DNA of 25,000 nucleotides from Priapulus caudatus (Eukaryota > Priapulida > Priapulimorpha > Priapulimorphida > Priapulidae), in contig NW_014577189.1 of NCBI RefSeq assembly GCF_000485595.1, forward strand, positions 599,323 to 624,322. The letters run 5' to 3'. The notes beneath the pieces are model-generated. The model saw only the letters and a list, made by a program, of their open reading frames with translations, was not told the DNA's origin and did not search any database. Positions within the stretch are counted from its first letter, which is position 1, and every line of letters begins with the position of its first letter. Positions 1-9,636 of the stretch are shown in pieces. Made by a program: the position numbers and the translations under genes.

Positions 1-15
1 CACGAATTACTTAAG

Positions 16-93
16 AATTAATTAATACACTGCGTTGTTCGGTTTGTTTGATCTTTATAATATATATATGTATATATATATATATATATAGTG

Positions 94-124
<31 letters not shown>

Positions 125-369
125 TGTATAATAAATGAATATATATGTAATAAATGAAATAAGAATCGTGATTACAATAACGTGGGTTGTGTACACGATG
201 GTCGGCAGCATGCAGCTGCACTACAGCGCACTCATTGTCAAGGACTCCTAACACACACCTCAGTACTCTGGCATAGACGCGTTAATGAGTCAATATATAA
301 ATAAATAAAATTTAATTAATCAATTAATTAATACACCGCGTTGTTTGGTTTGTGTGATGATCTTTATAA
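16..369. repeat. Short direct repeat pair (16-60 and 322-369)
   Basis: Two near-identical stretches of about 45 bases lie about 306 bases apart in the same orientation. Both begin with AATTAATTAATACAC and end with GATCTTTATAA. The second has a few substitutions and a three-base insertion. Between them lie an AT run (about 57-135) and about 170 bases of complex sequence with no recognised gene. The second copy sits just outside the left edge of the long duplication. They could be ends of a small element or the trace of a local tandem duplication. No terminal inverted repeat or target-site duplication was clear. Confidence 0.5.
57..135. repeat. AT dinucleotide microsatellite
   Basis: Nearly pure TA repeat with occasional G interruptions. 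Frames through it read only Tyr/Ile and are not coding. A second TATA-rich stretch lies at about 377-430. Confidence 0.9.
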
Positions 370-734
370 ACTTAATAATCTGATGCCATATATTATATAT
401 AGTATATATTATATAATATATACTATATTACACTTTGTAATATTATTTATTTATTTTATTTATTTATTTGCGTCTGCGTTAGTGGGGCCAACCCACAATC
501 TACTGGAGCAACCAGCTACTAATATATATATGTGAAACCAGACTTAACAACCAACGCTTCGTGTTATACCTAATAATCAAACGTTGTCGCTCATTCTGTA
601 TGTTATGGTCTAACACCTCCTGGCCTACACTAAGTTGTCATTGCCACCCCAACCTGCATTTGATTGCGTGAAATGATTGGACAGCGAGGCTTGGCATAAT
701 ATGTTATCTGAACTAACAAGACTATCTCATGAAC

Positions 735-754
735 AAGGTCACCTTGGTGACCAA
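735..754. other. Conserved inverted-repeat motif in unit A
   Basis: The 20-mer AAGGTCACCTTGGTGACCAA is identical in both units (here and 7337-7356), although the flanks differ by indels. It has inverted GGTCACC/GGTGACC arms around TT. The AGGTCA and TGACC halves resemble nuclear-receptor half-sites with an unusual 6-base spacer. It also lies in a short open frame, so it may simply be a fragment of transposon coding sequence. Confidence 0.35.
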
Positions 755-856
755 AGTCGCTGTGCTGCGAAACTCACGGGTTATAACCGAGTGTATCCAC
801 GCAGCTTAATAGTTTCAAAACATACTTAAAACAAACGGCCGTGTAGTATTTGCAGG

Positions 857-1490
857 TTGGAACAGCAAATAATAAACGCCTTAAACACAACGATTAGACG
901 AACCTCGTTGCAGCGCGCATATCATATACACGCCGAAGCAAACAATTTAAGATTAAAACACCCACCTCTCCACGGAAATGCCTTCACACTGGTCTGTGCT
1001 TCGAGTACATTGCAGGGCCCGATTTCTCACTCGATTATTTATCGGAGGCGTAGCCACAATATACCTCAGGTGTGGCCAACTCTACATTTCGCTAAGTGTT
1101 CCACATTATTTGCTATTTGGCTTTTATGTTTCTTAGTCTTCTGCTACATTTTTTTCTACTGCGCTCAAGCAACAACAAATGATGTTTGAAACCATGCAGA
1201 AGTGACGCAACTATTGACTTATTGGTACGGCAGGTGATGCTACAGTTAAGACCCGCTTATAATGAATCATATGAGGGATAATGCCACAAAAACTACAAAC
1301 AAATACAAACAAAAATTCAACACAAAATGTTCAGGCCACACCGACAATAGCCGTGTGTTTGCTGGACGACTCATCTTACGCGATTTATTGACCGATACAA
1401 TCAAAAGATGCATTATAGATTATACACTATATTATACTACTCTTGCTACAATTACCTTCGACATCACAGATTGTTCCAACCACTAGGGCT
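857..1490 (+). mobile_element. Eroded Helitron-like N-domain fragment, unit A
   Basis: This corresponds to 7450-8020 in unit B but is more damaged. It keeps a segment reading FFYCAQATTNDV, but the following region is frameshifted and shortened, and the next residues recover only as scattered pieces such as KTTNKYKQKFNTK. It resembles the Helitron_like_N family, whose domain carries a [F/Y]RVQG-x-[I/V]YH patch and, further on, an LxxMLxxVNPL motif. Here the FRVQG patch is itself broken by indels. No 5' TC end, 3' hairpin or CTRR terminus was identified, so only an internal piece is claimed. It lies on the strand opposite to the homeobox exons of the same unit. Confidence 0.35.
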
Positions 1491-2640
1491 GCGTATGTTA
1501 TACGCGGTCTATTAGTACTACTACATAGTTAACAAGGAAATGAATGGCCGACGAAGCCTATATATATATAACGTACATATATATATATATTATGTGCGTA
1601 TTTTTTGCTACGGCTCGTTACAGAACGCCGCGGGCAGCTGTTAAAGCGTATTGCCTCCTGTAGGCGCCGGGTACCGTCCAGCACGAACACCTTACTGTTG
1701 ACGGTATCAGATTTGCGTGACTGTTGAACAGCGTTGTCTTGCACGATAGATAATTGCCGATTGATTTTGCCAGGGCGTAGGCAAAAAACGGCGACGCTCG
1801 ATTTCCGATCTCGATGCTATCGCGGAGCCACCCGCCACCCGCACGCCACGCACGCAGCGCAGCTGCACGCGGCGCACCCGATTTGGATGTGTCGTTCAGG
1901 CTCTTGAGGCATGGCATCCTGTCACGAGCGTCCGTCTGCGCCGTGGCGCCTGGTTTTAAGCTTAAGGATTGGTAGCGTTGGAGCGTTATGTAATACCAGA
2001 TGGGTGTCTAGATACCAGCCGTATGTGTACACGCCGCCTGTACTCTTCACCGATGGCGCGTACCTACGTACTAAATACAGTGAATTTCATTGTTTACAGC
2101 GAAATCAAATTAAACACTGACTCATAACAATTAGGCGGAAAATTCGAATTATTCGCATTTCGAACACCAAATATAAATTGCGCCACACTGTAACTTTACA
2201 ATCGAACAGTTTCATTATATACACACAAGCTGGTCGCGTGGTCATGTCGTGTGCACACAGTGGCAAGAATGCGAGTAGCGTTACATAGCTCCTGTCTGAG
2301 CATAAATTATTATGTCGGCACACATATGTATACATATATAATGAGTATATATATTATTAATATTATATAAACCCCATTTACCGTTTCAAACGTTGTCTTA
2401 AATGCCCAGTTCAATAATGAATCAACGTTCAGTGCACACAAATTCCGCATCCCCCTTTCCCCTCACGACTCTCCCTTCTACCTGCCCCGTCACGTGTCTT
2501 CCATTACTCCATCCTCTCTTCTTCCCCGCTCTCCGCTCCCTCCGTCGCGGATATAATTCTTATGCTCTACTCGTACTTATCACCGCCCTTACGCGTTACA
2601 CCATTTCACTTCATCTATAATTCTATTTTGTTTTCCATCT

Positions 2641-2699
2641 AAGCTTGCCACAGCCGTTATACTACATGAGTCTCTTATAGTACGGTCTCTAAGCTTGCC
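2641..2699. repeat. Small hairpin between AAGCTTGCC direct repeats, unit A
   Basis: AAGCTTGCC occurs at 2641-2649 and 2691-2699. Between them lies an imperfect inverted pair around CAGCCGT and TACGGTCTCT. The better preserved counterpart is at 9135-9187 in unit B. On the - strand it lies just inside the intron, downstream of the homeobox exon donor. Confidence 0.5.
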
Positions 2700-2718
2700 G
2701 GTTTCGTTACCGCACTAC

Positions 2719-2899
2719 CTGTCATTCTCGGACTCGGTCAGCTCGAGTCGCAGACAGCAGATCGCCCCCTCCCGTTTCTCGCATGAAGATTCCGGTTAGT
2801 GCTGAATGAGAAAACACTCGCTCCAGCTCTCTCAGTTTGCCACGCGACTTGAAGTTGTTTCGCTCACCTCATGCCGTGGACATCCGTGCTGCTCATCTG
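2719..2899 (-). pseudogene. Homeodomain exon, unit A copy (frame broken)
   Basis: This is the counterpart of the unit B exon at 9208-9368. Read on the - strand it aligns through the acceptor region, the segment encoding QLRELERV, the IFMRE patch, the segment encoding LRLELTES, and an ACAG|GTAGTG donor. It is about 20 bases longer than the B exon because of several small insertions, including a cluster of more than ten bases after the FMRE codons, so no single frame crosses it. Either it is a decayed paralogue or its frame is damaged by sequencing error; the sequence alone cannot say which. The conserved donor argues that the splice site predates the duplication. Confidence 0.7.
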
Positions 2900-3027
2900 C
2901 CTTGCATGCGATGCTAATGTCATTTTGATATTTACTCACTTTTTAACACTAACTTACTCACACACTGCGGCGCGCACCACGCCCACGCACCCGTACACAA
3001 CACACGCGCGACGCACGACGCACGCAC

Positions 3028-3307
3028 GCCACACACACACACACACATACACACACAACACACACACACAACACACCACACACACACACACAACACTACA
3101 CAACACACACATTATTAATATATATAGATATATATATATAATATATATATTGTATATTTATATCTATATAAATATATATTATCAAGATGTGAATAATAAT
3201 AGATTATTCATTAACTCTATTTTATTCACTCCTGTATGATTATCATCGAGATACCGTTGCTGTGTTTAAGTAAGACTAGTACAGCACTTACCGCGCGCGC
3301 GGCCCCG

Positions 3308-3338
<31 letters not shown>

Positions 3339-3376
3339 GACACACACACACACACACACACACACAACACACAACA

Positions 3377-3411
<35 letters not shown>

Positions 3412-3507
3412 ACACACAACCACACATACACCACACACACACACAACAAACACAACACACACACACACCACACACAACACACACACACACACAACACACA
3501 CACACAA
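3028..3507. repeat. CA and AT microsatellites in homeobox intron, unit A
   Basis: CA-rich runs at about 3028-3110 and 3313-3507 flank an AT run at about 3118-3180 and a short hairpin-like stretch at 3189-3229. All lie between the exon 1 and exon 2 counterparts on the - strand. Reading frames here are Thr/His or Cys/Val dipeptide repeats and are not genes. Unit B has the same order at 9425-9981. Confidence 0.9.
3189..3229. repeat. Degenerate hairpin, unit A intron
   Basis: GTGAATAATAATAGATTA is followed after a short loop by a degraded reverse complement ending in TATTTTATTCAC. In unit B the same hairpin has perfect 20-base arms (9667-9710). Confidence 0.6.
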
Positions 3508-3671
3508 TCAGGGGAATAGAGGGAAACTGAATCGTCTCTATTATATATATATATATATATATTATACAACAAACAACAACAACAAAGAACACACAACAAA
3601 CAATGACGACCGGGAACGTCACACACACCATCAACAACACAACGCGACAACCAAGCAGCAACACCGTACAG

Positions 3672-4224
3672 CTCCTTTTCCACGTCAGTTACGTGGATGC
3701 GACTCGGTCGTCCGCGCCCTCGCGCGACGCGTCTATCGTCAGTCGTCCCGCGTCTTGGACAGCAGTCTTGTCGACGTCGGCTGACGACCGGGCTCCTCCC
3801 GCCGTTCTCGACCACCTCACGAGCGGTCTGCCCTCTGCGAGACCAGGCGCGGCACACAGAATGCTGGTGTCGACTGGGCACAGAGGCATCTCCTGTCTGG
3901 CAGGATACTGAAACTGCTCGATGCGCATGGATGTTCTCGTGTATCGGGCCACTTGTGATGGGCCGCGGCGCAGGCGAGCGGCGCTATTTTTTCGTTCGAA
4001 CGCCACCCGCCGTCGCCATCTTGATTTCGAAGGGTGGTCGGTGCGCGAGCCCAGTAATGCGGTCGATCGCGCATTTAGCGGCGATCCGGCTTCGGCGCTG
4101 CGTCTGACTTCGGCGCGTAACGGTCTTGCCGTGAGCGTCGCAGTGCGCGTTGCCGTGTCGTCGCGATTAACTGTAACGTCTGGGGTTGCCGCGCAGAGGC
4201 TGTGCGCGTCGTTTTACCGTTCAT
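3672..4224 (-). pseudogene. Homeobox exon 1, unit A copy (frame broken)
   Basis: This is the counterpart of 10147-10681. The ATG would be at 4224-4222. The segment that encodes the eh1 motif in B is recognisable at about 4045-4080 but is split by inserted bases. The donor region at about 3666-3672 reads GGAGCTGTAC rather than the GGAGGTACGT of B, so the splice site is altered too. Only short fragments of the B protein can be read in any one frame, for example the segment ending HENI and parts of SSADVDKTAVQDAG. It is a decayed or error-damaged copy. Confidence 0.65.
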
Positions 4225-4331
4225 CCTAGCGAGTGCCGAAGTTCACGTCACGCCGTTTAGACTTTTCTTACACGCGCCACTTTTCTTCCGTTTTCGATCG
4301 TCTGCCATAATCTACCGGATGCCCGTACAGT

Positions 4332-4380
4332 TGACGTAACAATGCATGGAGACGTGCGGCGGCGCGTCTCGGCCAATCAG
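4332..4380 (-). promoter_or_regulatory. CRE-like and CCAAT sites upstream of exon 1, unit A
   Basis: TGACGTAA at 4332-4339 and GGCCAATCAG at 4371-4380 are the exact counterparts of the unit B sites at 10785-10792 and 10825-10834. They lie in GC-rich DNA upstream of the exon 1 counterpart. Their preservation in both units fits a promoter but does not prove one. Confidence 0.4.
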
Positions 4381-4789
4381 ATGTCGCTTGAAGGCGGCGC
4401 CTCCTGATGTTATCGCATGTCGTTTCGCGCGCGGCACCTGCGTTCGGGGTGTCGCGCCGCCACCGAGCCCCTGCGAAACCAGGACAAGCTTACGACACGT
4501 AGAAGAACCACTGATCGAGACAATATAGCATCGTTCCTGTTAGTTATCGATCACTTACTTTCGTGTATGCGGGAAGGGATGACTGAAGGCCGGTGGCGCG
4601 GCGCGGGGTATAACATCGAGGGCTTTCGCGAGTTTCCTGTCGCGCCGCAGGCACTTCGAGGATTTCTGGCGTAGCTTGCTTGTTATTATTCTACTCGTAA
4701 TGGTTGAATATTCTATACTACGGCGTCTCGCTGCATGTCTAGGGCTGCCCCTAACTTTTTCCTCTTTCAGACTTCCTATATTACCACTT

Positions 4790-5095
4790 TTCAGTTATTT
4801 ATGTTGCACGCTTGTAACTGAACGCTCCCTCATCTTTTCTCCTTTGTCCCCTTCTGCGTCGCCCCTGTTTCTCCGTACTTCTCCTCTCTCTATACGCTCC
4901 CCTTCATCTCTCGTATCTTGTCCGTCGCTATCTGTCTCTTTTCTCTTCCTTATATCCTTCATTCCTGCCAACTACCCATCCTACCTCTTTCTCTTCTCCG
5001 CGCCTCATCTCTCTCTCTCTCTCTTCTCCCCCCTTCTCTTTCCCCACTCATCCATCCTACCTCCTCCTCCTACCGCCTCCCCTTATTCCAGTTTT
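4790..5095. repeat. Pyrimidine-rich tract with CT run, unit A
   Basis: CT/TCC-rich sequence with a short CT run at about 5006-5024. It gives a Ser/Pro/Leu-rich frame that is composition-driven. It is followed at 5138-5143 by AATAAA. The order matches 11270-11555 and 11585-11590 in unit B. Confidence 0.8.
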
Positions 5096-5372
5096 TCCCC
5101 CTTGCTTTTCTGCGTCTCGACACCGCCGTGTTGCAGAAATAAAAGCCCGGACTCAGCTCGACGTAACCCAGTGATTACTCTAATGTATATAAGGGCTGTA
5201 AAGCTGCTCTCTCTGTTCTACCAATATCAATAGGTACCACTCGGGGCCACGCTGTCCACAGTGTGCTATCTTTCCAGCCAAATCACTGCTCCCGTATTAC
5301 TGGGCGTATATATAGCCGTGTTATAGGCACGGTAAGTCGAGATATGCAGAAACACTAAAGCTCGGGGCAATA

Positions 5373-5910
5373 TGTCCTGTGGCGGCCAAGCCGTTACCGG
5401 TATAGGCTGGGAGCGCTCTGAGGCGTGGCCCGTGTGACTGTAGCGTTCGCTGCGCGTTAGGCCCAGGTTTAGCGGTTTGGCGGCATGAGTGCACGCTGCT
5501 GAGCCCGCCGTTGAGCCGTCGTGCTGTACGTATAGCGTTCATGTGCGCGTGTAGGCGCCTGCAGGCGTAGGCGCGTGTGTACGTATAGCGTTCATGTTGC
5601 ATCTCGGGACCCTAATCCTAACACTATCCCAACACTAGTGCTGCCACATTGCGTTCACCTCCCTCCACGCCCGTGGGATAGCATTACCCGCCGATCTCCG
5701 GCTAGCAAGCTCTCTCGGTTCTCAACAGGTGGCGCGCCTGTGGCCGTGTATAATTCCACTAGAGTTCCCATTGACGTATATAGCGTGGAGACTCCGCCTC
5801 CGGCAATGTCGGCCGGCTATCGCGCAATTCCATATCGCGACGGAATATTTCGCCGTAACTCGTTACCAGCGTTTTATGTTGGACATCATAAAAACACCCA
5901 TACCACTTAA
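5373..5910. other. Single-copy spacer, left part; no gene seen
   Basis: Complex sequence between the two duplicated units. It contains a repeat of TACGTATAGCGTTCATGT at 5527-5544 and 5580-5597 (period 53) around a CGC-rich arm, and a short CCCTAA-like stretch at about 5607-5635. The open frames on either strand match no family I recognise. Confidence 0.5.
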
Positions 5911-5916
5911 AAATCC

Positions 5917-6316
5917 CAGGGTTAGGTTTATGGGTATAGGGGTAGGGGTCGGGTTGCATGTAGAGTTGGGTATTACGGTTACGAGGTAGGGGCAAGAGGT
6001 AGGACTAGGTTTTAGGGGTAGGTCTAGGGGCAGAGTTAGGGTAAGGTTTAGTGTCACCGTTAGGGTTAGAAGTTACGGTTAGGCTCAGGGCTACGGCTAG
6101 AGTTAGGCTCAGGGTTAGAGTCAGGGTTAGGGTTAGGGTTAGGGTCAGGGCTTGAGTTAGAGTTAGGGTAAGGGTTAGTGTCATCGTTAGGGTTAGAAGT
6201 TAGGGTTAGGCTCAGGGTTAGGGTCAGGGTTAGGGTCAGGGTTAGGGTTAGGGTTAGGGTAATTGTTAGGATTAGGGTTAGGAGTAGGGTTAGGATCAGG
6301 GTTAGGGGTTTGCCCA
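5917..6316 (+). repeat. Interstitial degenerate TTAGGG telomere-type array
   Basis: About 400 bases made of GGGTTA units mixed with variants such as GGGTCA, GGCTCA and GAGTTA. The densest pure runs are near 6124-6145 and 6238-6260. A larger repeat is visible: a segment of about 57 bases beginning GTTAGGGTAAGG at 6035 recurs at 6162, so the array has a higher-order period of 127. TTAGGG is the telomere repeat of vertebrates and many other animals, while most insects and crustaceans use TTAGG. The array faces right on the + strand and lies between two copies of the long duplication. Frames through it read Arg/Val or Leu/Thr repeats and are not genes. Confidence 0.85.
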
Positions 6317-7004
6317 CACGGCCATATCACGTGATACTCACACTCACAATATGGGTTCGTATCGGTTACCATGTCAGCCGTCTTATCATTTCACCTTGAT
6401 GCTTAACTTTTACTTTCAATAACACTCATGCATCAAGGGAACTCCAAACACAACAAGCTCCGTTACCCTACGCCGTCAACACCGCGCGCACGGCAGGGCG
6501 TCGCAGCGGCCAGGCGGAATCGTCGCACAGGGTGACAACAAGACGCTATTATCGCTGCGAGCGTGCGTGAGTAACGCCGCTCTCCTTAGCTAAATTAGGT
6601 TAGTGGGTTTCAAGTGAAGATGACGACGCGGGGTGACCTTACGTGTCAGTCTGCGGTTTATTGTACTTGACGCGCCGTGAGCGCAGGGCCACGTTTCTTC
6701 CGGGTGAGTTGGCGCGCACAATATAGAGGTCGCCCCGCTCGTTGGCCTTTAACTCGACCCCCAGGGTCGCCGCGCACCTTTGCTTGCTCCGTACCGCGCA
6801 TGTGAGATGTAACCCGTGACAGCAGATTCGATTCGTGATGATGAGAAAGGCGGAGACCGGGCGGTGGCGTTGCGGGGGTAAGGGTGGGGGGGGGCGCTAG
6901 CGGTCGTCACGAGCGAATAGAGCCTGGGGGTCACCTACATTCCTGGTAATAATAACCCATGTAGTTGCTAACTGCGCCGCCAGCGTTAATAGCGACGCCA
7001 GTTA

Positions 7005-7005
<1 letters not shown>
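6317..7005. other. Single-copy spacer, right part; no gene seen
   Basis: Complex sequence, GC-rich between 6460 and 6910, with no coding frame I can support. I searched for the missing end of the homeodomain (the WFQNRR region) on the - strand here because it lies downstream of the unit B exons, and did not find it. Confidence 0.45.
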
Positions 7006-7035
<30 letters not shown>

Positions 7036-7036
7036 A
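7006..7036. repeat. ACT trinucleotide run
   Basis: About nine ACT units directly before a short TATATC stretch and the left edge of unit B. Unit A has no equivalent run, so it marks the duplication border. Confidence 0.9.
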
Positions 7037-7336
7037 TATATATATCTATGCACTGGAATATATTTATTTATTTTATTTATTTATTTGCTCTGGTGTAGTG
7101 GGGTAACCCACATACTACTGGAGCAACCAGCTACTAATATATATGTTGAAACTAGACTTAACACCAACGCTGTCGTGTTATAACCTAATAATCAACGTTG
7201 TCGCTCTCTGTATGTATGTCCTGACACCTCCTGGCTACACTAACGTGTCATTGCCCACGCCCAACCTGCATTTATTGCGTGAATGATTGACAGGAGGTTG
7301 GGCTATATGTTATCTGAACTAACAAGACTTTATGAC

Positions 7337-7356
7337 AAGGTCACCTTGGTGACCAA
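7337..7356. other. Conserved inverted-repeat motif in unit B
   Basis: Identical 20-mer to 735-754. In unit B it lies inside a 39-codon open stretch beginning MLSELTRLYDKVTLV. This may be the upstream part of the same transposon coding region, which would explain its conservation without any regulatory role. Confidence 0.35.
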
Positions 7357-7449
7357 GGTCGCTGTCGCTGCGAAACTACGTGTTACATCGATGTATCCAG
7401 GCACTAATGTTCGAAAACATACTTAAAACAAAACGGCCGTTAGTTTTGC

Positions 7450-8020
7450 AGTTGGAACCATGAAATAATAAACGCCTATTAAACAACGATTAGGACGAAC
7501 CTCGTTTGCAGCGGCATATATACACGCGAAGCAAACAATTTAAGATTAAAACACCCAACCTTCCACGAAATGCTTCACACTGTCTTTCGAGTACAGGGCC
7601 CGATTTACCACTCGATATTTATCGTAGACGGGCTAGCAGAATATACCTCGGTGTGGCCAACTCTACATTTTCGCTAAGCTGTTCCACATTATTTACTATT
7701 TTGCTTTTATTTTATTTTCTGCTACATTTTTTCTACTCGGCTCAAGCAACAACAAATGATGTTGAAACCCATGCTGATATACAAAGGCTGTATGCCAGAA
7801 ATGACGCAACTATTGGACTATTGGACGAGATGATGCTACAAGTCAACCCGTTATATGAATCATATGAGGAAATGCCAAAAACTACAAACAAATACAAACA
7901 AAAATTCAAACAAAATGTTCAGGCCAACCCAACAATGAGCGTGTGTTTGTGGACGACTCAATCTTACGCATTAAGACGATATCATACAATCAGAAGTGCA
8001 TTATAGATTATACACTATAT
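7450..8020 (+). mobile_element. Eroded Helitron-like N-domain fragment, unit B
   Basis: Two adjacent frames carry pieces resembling the Helitron_like_N domain. One reads HTVFRVQGPIYHSI at about 7578-7622, which fits the family's FRVQGQxYHxI patch. The other, from about 7730, reads FFYSAQATTNDVETHADIQR and then a segment with GLLDEMMLQVNPLYESYEEM, which fits the family's acidic stretch and LxxMLxxVNPLVxxYR motif. About 40 codons later LRRYHTI could match the family's RRYNxP patch. A frameshift and a hydrophobic stretch separate the first two pieces, so the fragment is not functional as read. In autonomous Helitrons the domain precedes a Rep nuclease and a helicase. Neither is seen here, nor are Helitron termini. 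Family assignment is by motif resemblance only. Confidence 0.42.
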
Positions 8021-9134
8021 TATACACTCCTGCTACAATTACCTCGACATCCACAGATGTTCAACCACTAGGGCGCGTATGGTATACGCGGGTCTATTAG
8101 TACTTACTACATAAATTAACATAGGAAATGAATGCACGAAGGCATATATATATATATACATACATATATATATATATGTGCGTATTTTTTATACGGCTCG
8201 TAAGAACAACGGGGCAGGTGTTAAAGGTATTGCTTGTAGGCGCGGTACGGTCAGCACGACACCTTCTGTTGAACGTGTATCAGATTGCGTGACTGTTTGA
8301 ACAGCTTTGCTTGCACGAAGATAATGCGATGATTTTGCCAGAGGTAGGGAAAAAAACGCAGACGTTGTTCCGATCTCGATGCTATCCGAGCCACCCGCCA
8401 CCCGCCACGCACGCACGCACGCATGCACGCGCGCACGCCGATTTGATGTGTCGTTCCAGCTTGAGCATGGCATCTGTCACCGAGCGTCCGTCTGCGCCGT
8501 GGCGCCTGGTTTAAATCTTTAAGATGGTAGCTAGGACGTTAATCGTATACGCAGATGGTGTCTAGATATCACCGTATGTGTACACGCGCCTTGTACTCTT
8601 CTACCGATGCGCGTACCTACGTACTAAATACACGTAATTTCATTGTTTACAGGCAATCAATTAAACTGACTCATAACATTTTTTTAATTAGGGAAAATGC
8701 GATTATTCGCATTTCGAACACAAATATAAATTACGCCAACTGTAATTTACATCGAAAAGTTTCATATATACACACAAGCGTGCGTGCGTGCATGTGTGTG
8801 CACACAGAAAGAATGCGAGTAGCCGTTACATAGCTCTGCTGCGCATAAATTTATTCGCATAATATTATATACAACCCCATTTACCGTTCAACGTTGTTTA
8901 AATTGCCCAGTTCAATAATGAATATTGTTTCAGTGCACAAATTCGCATCCCCCTTCTCCCCTCACACTCCCTTCTACCTGCCCCGCTCCGTGTCTTCCTT
9001 ACTCATCCTCTCCCTTCCCGCTCCCCGTCCCTCCCGTTCGCGGATAATTCTTATGCTGGCTACTCGTCATCCTCATCACCGCCTTCGCGTTTCACCATTT
9101 CACTTTCATTACAATTCTATTTTGTTTTCCATCT

Positions 9135-9187
9135 AAGCTTGCCCAGAGCCGTATATAGATGTCTCTATGTACGGCTCTAAGCTTGCC
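9135..9187. repeat. Hairpin between AAGCTTGCC direct repeats, unit B
   Basis: AAGCTTGCC at 9135-9143 and 9179-9187 flank a perfect inverted pair, AGAGCCGTA (9145-9153) and TACGGCTCT (9170-9178), with a 16-base loop. It begins about 20 bases past the donor of the homeodomain exon on the - strand. It may be a small foldback element with target duplications or an RNA hairpin in the intron. Confidence 0.6.
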
Positions 9188-9207
9188 GGTTTCGTAACGC
9201 CACCTAC

Positions 9208-9368
9208 CTGTATTCTGGACTCGGTCAGCTCGAGTCGCAGACCGAGGGTTTCTCGCATGAAGATGTCCGGGTAGTGCGTGATGAGAAACACTCGCTCCAG
9301 CTCTCTCAGTTGCCACGGACTGAAGTTTGTTCTCACCCTCATGCGTGGACATCCGTGCTGCTCATCTG
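9208..9368 (-). CDS. Homeobox exon 2: PRD-class homeodomain residues 1-46 (partial gene)
   Basis: The - strand encodes a homeodomain up to residue 46. Visible pieces include [28 protein letters not shown] and LTESRIQ. Canonical core positions are present: R5, F8, L16, F20, P26, D27, R31, E32, L40 and E42. The exon ends CAG|GTAGGT directly after Q46, and the 46/47 position is a well-known intron site in PRD-class homeoboxes. The acceptor is a tandem CAGCAG; with the upstream CAG the exon starts at 9368 and needs one base from the previous exon, which the exon 1 donor supplies. PDIFMRE, RTNF and WQL favour relatives of Unc-4 or Otp, but residues 47-60, including position 50 that sets DNA preference, are missing. 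An in-frame TGA lies 5' of the acceptor, which supports a splice rather than a start here. The product would be a DNA-binding transcription factor in the nucleus. Confidence 0.85.
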
Positions 9369-9424
9369 CTGCATGCGATGCTAATGTCATTTTGATATTT
9401 ACTCACTTTTAAACTAACTTACTT

Positions 9425-9587
9425 CACACACGCGCGCGCACACGCACGCACGCACGTACACACACACGCGCGCACGCACGCACGCACGCACGCCACACAC
9501 GCACACACACATACACACACACACACGACAACAGCACACACACACCACGGACACACTACACACGACACACCATACACACACACACAC

Positions 9588-9636
<49 letters not shown>

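Larger units (their letters stand above)
441..5372. repeat. Long duplication, unit A
   Basis: This block is collinear with 7062-11807 in the same orientation. Landmarks occur in the same order in both: a TATTTATT tract, the Helitron-like fragment, a CAAAATGTTC-type patch, AAGCTTGCC pairs, a homeodomain exon, CA repeats, a hairpin, an eh1 exon, CCAAT and CRE sites, a pyrimidine tract and an AATAAA. Divergence is mostly one-base insertions and deletions about every 10-20 bases, with A slightly longer than B. The left edge falls in a TATTTATT tract. The right edge lies near CTAAAGCTCGGGG at about 5356-5368. The stretch 1500-2640 holds no recognised gene apart from short frames that are open by chance. 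Confidence 0.9.

Noticed and set aside
7440-7460. - strand TGGTTCCAACTGC as a possible W-F-Q start of helix 3
   Set aside because: The following codons do not give NRR, and unit A differs at this place.
8189-8473. - strand piece reading NRRARV as a candidate homeodomain helix 3
   Set aside because: There is no WFQ before it at the right spacing, no acceptor in phase, and the unit A counterpart does not preserve the motif.
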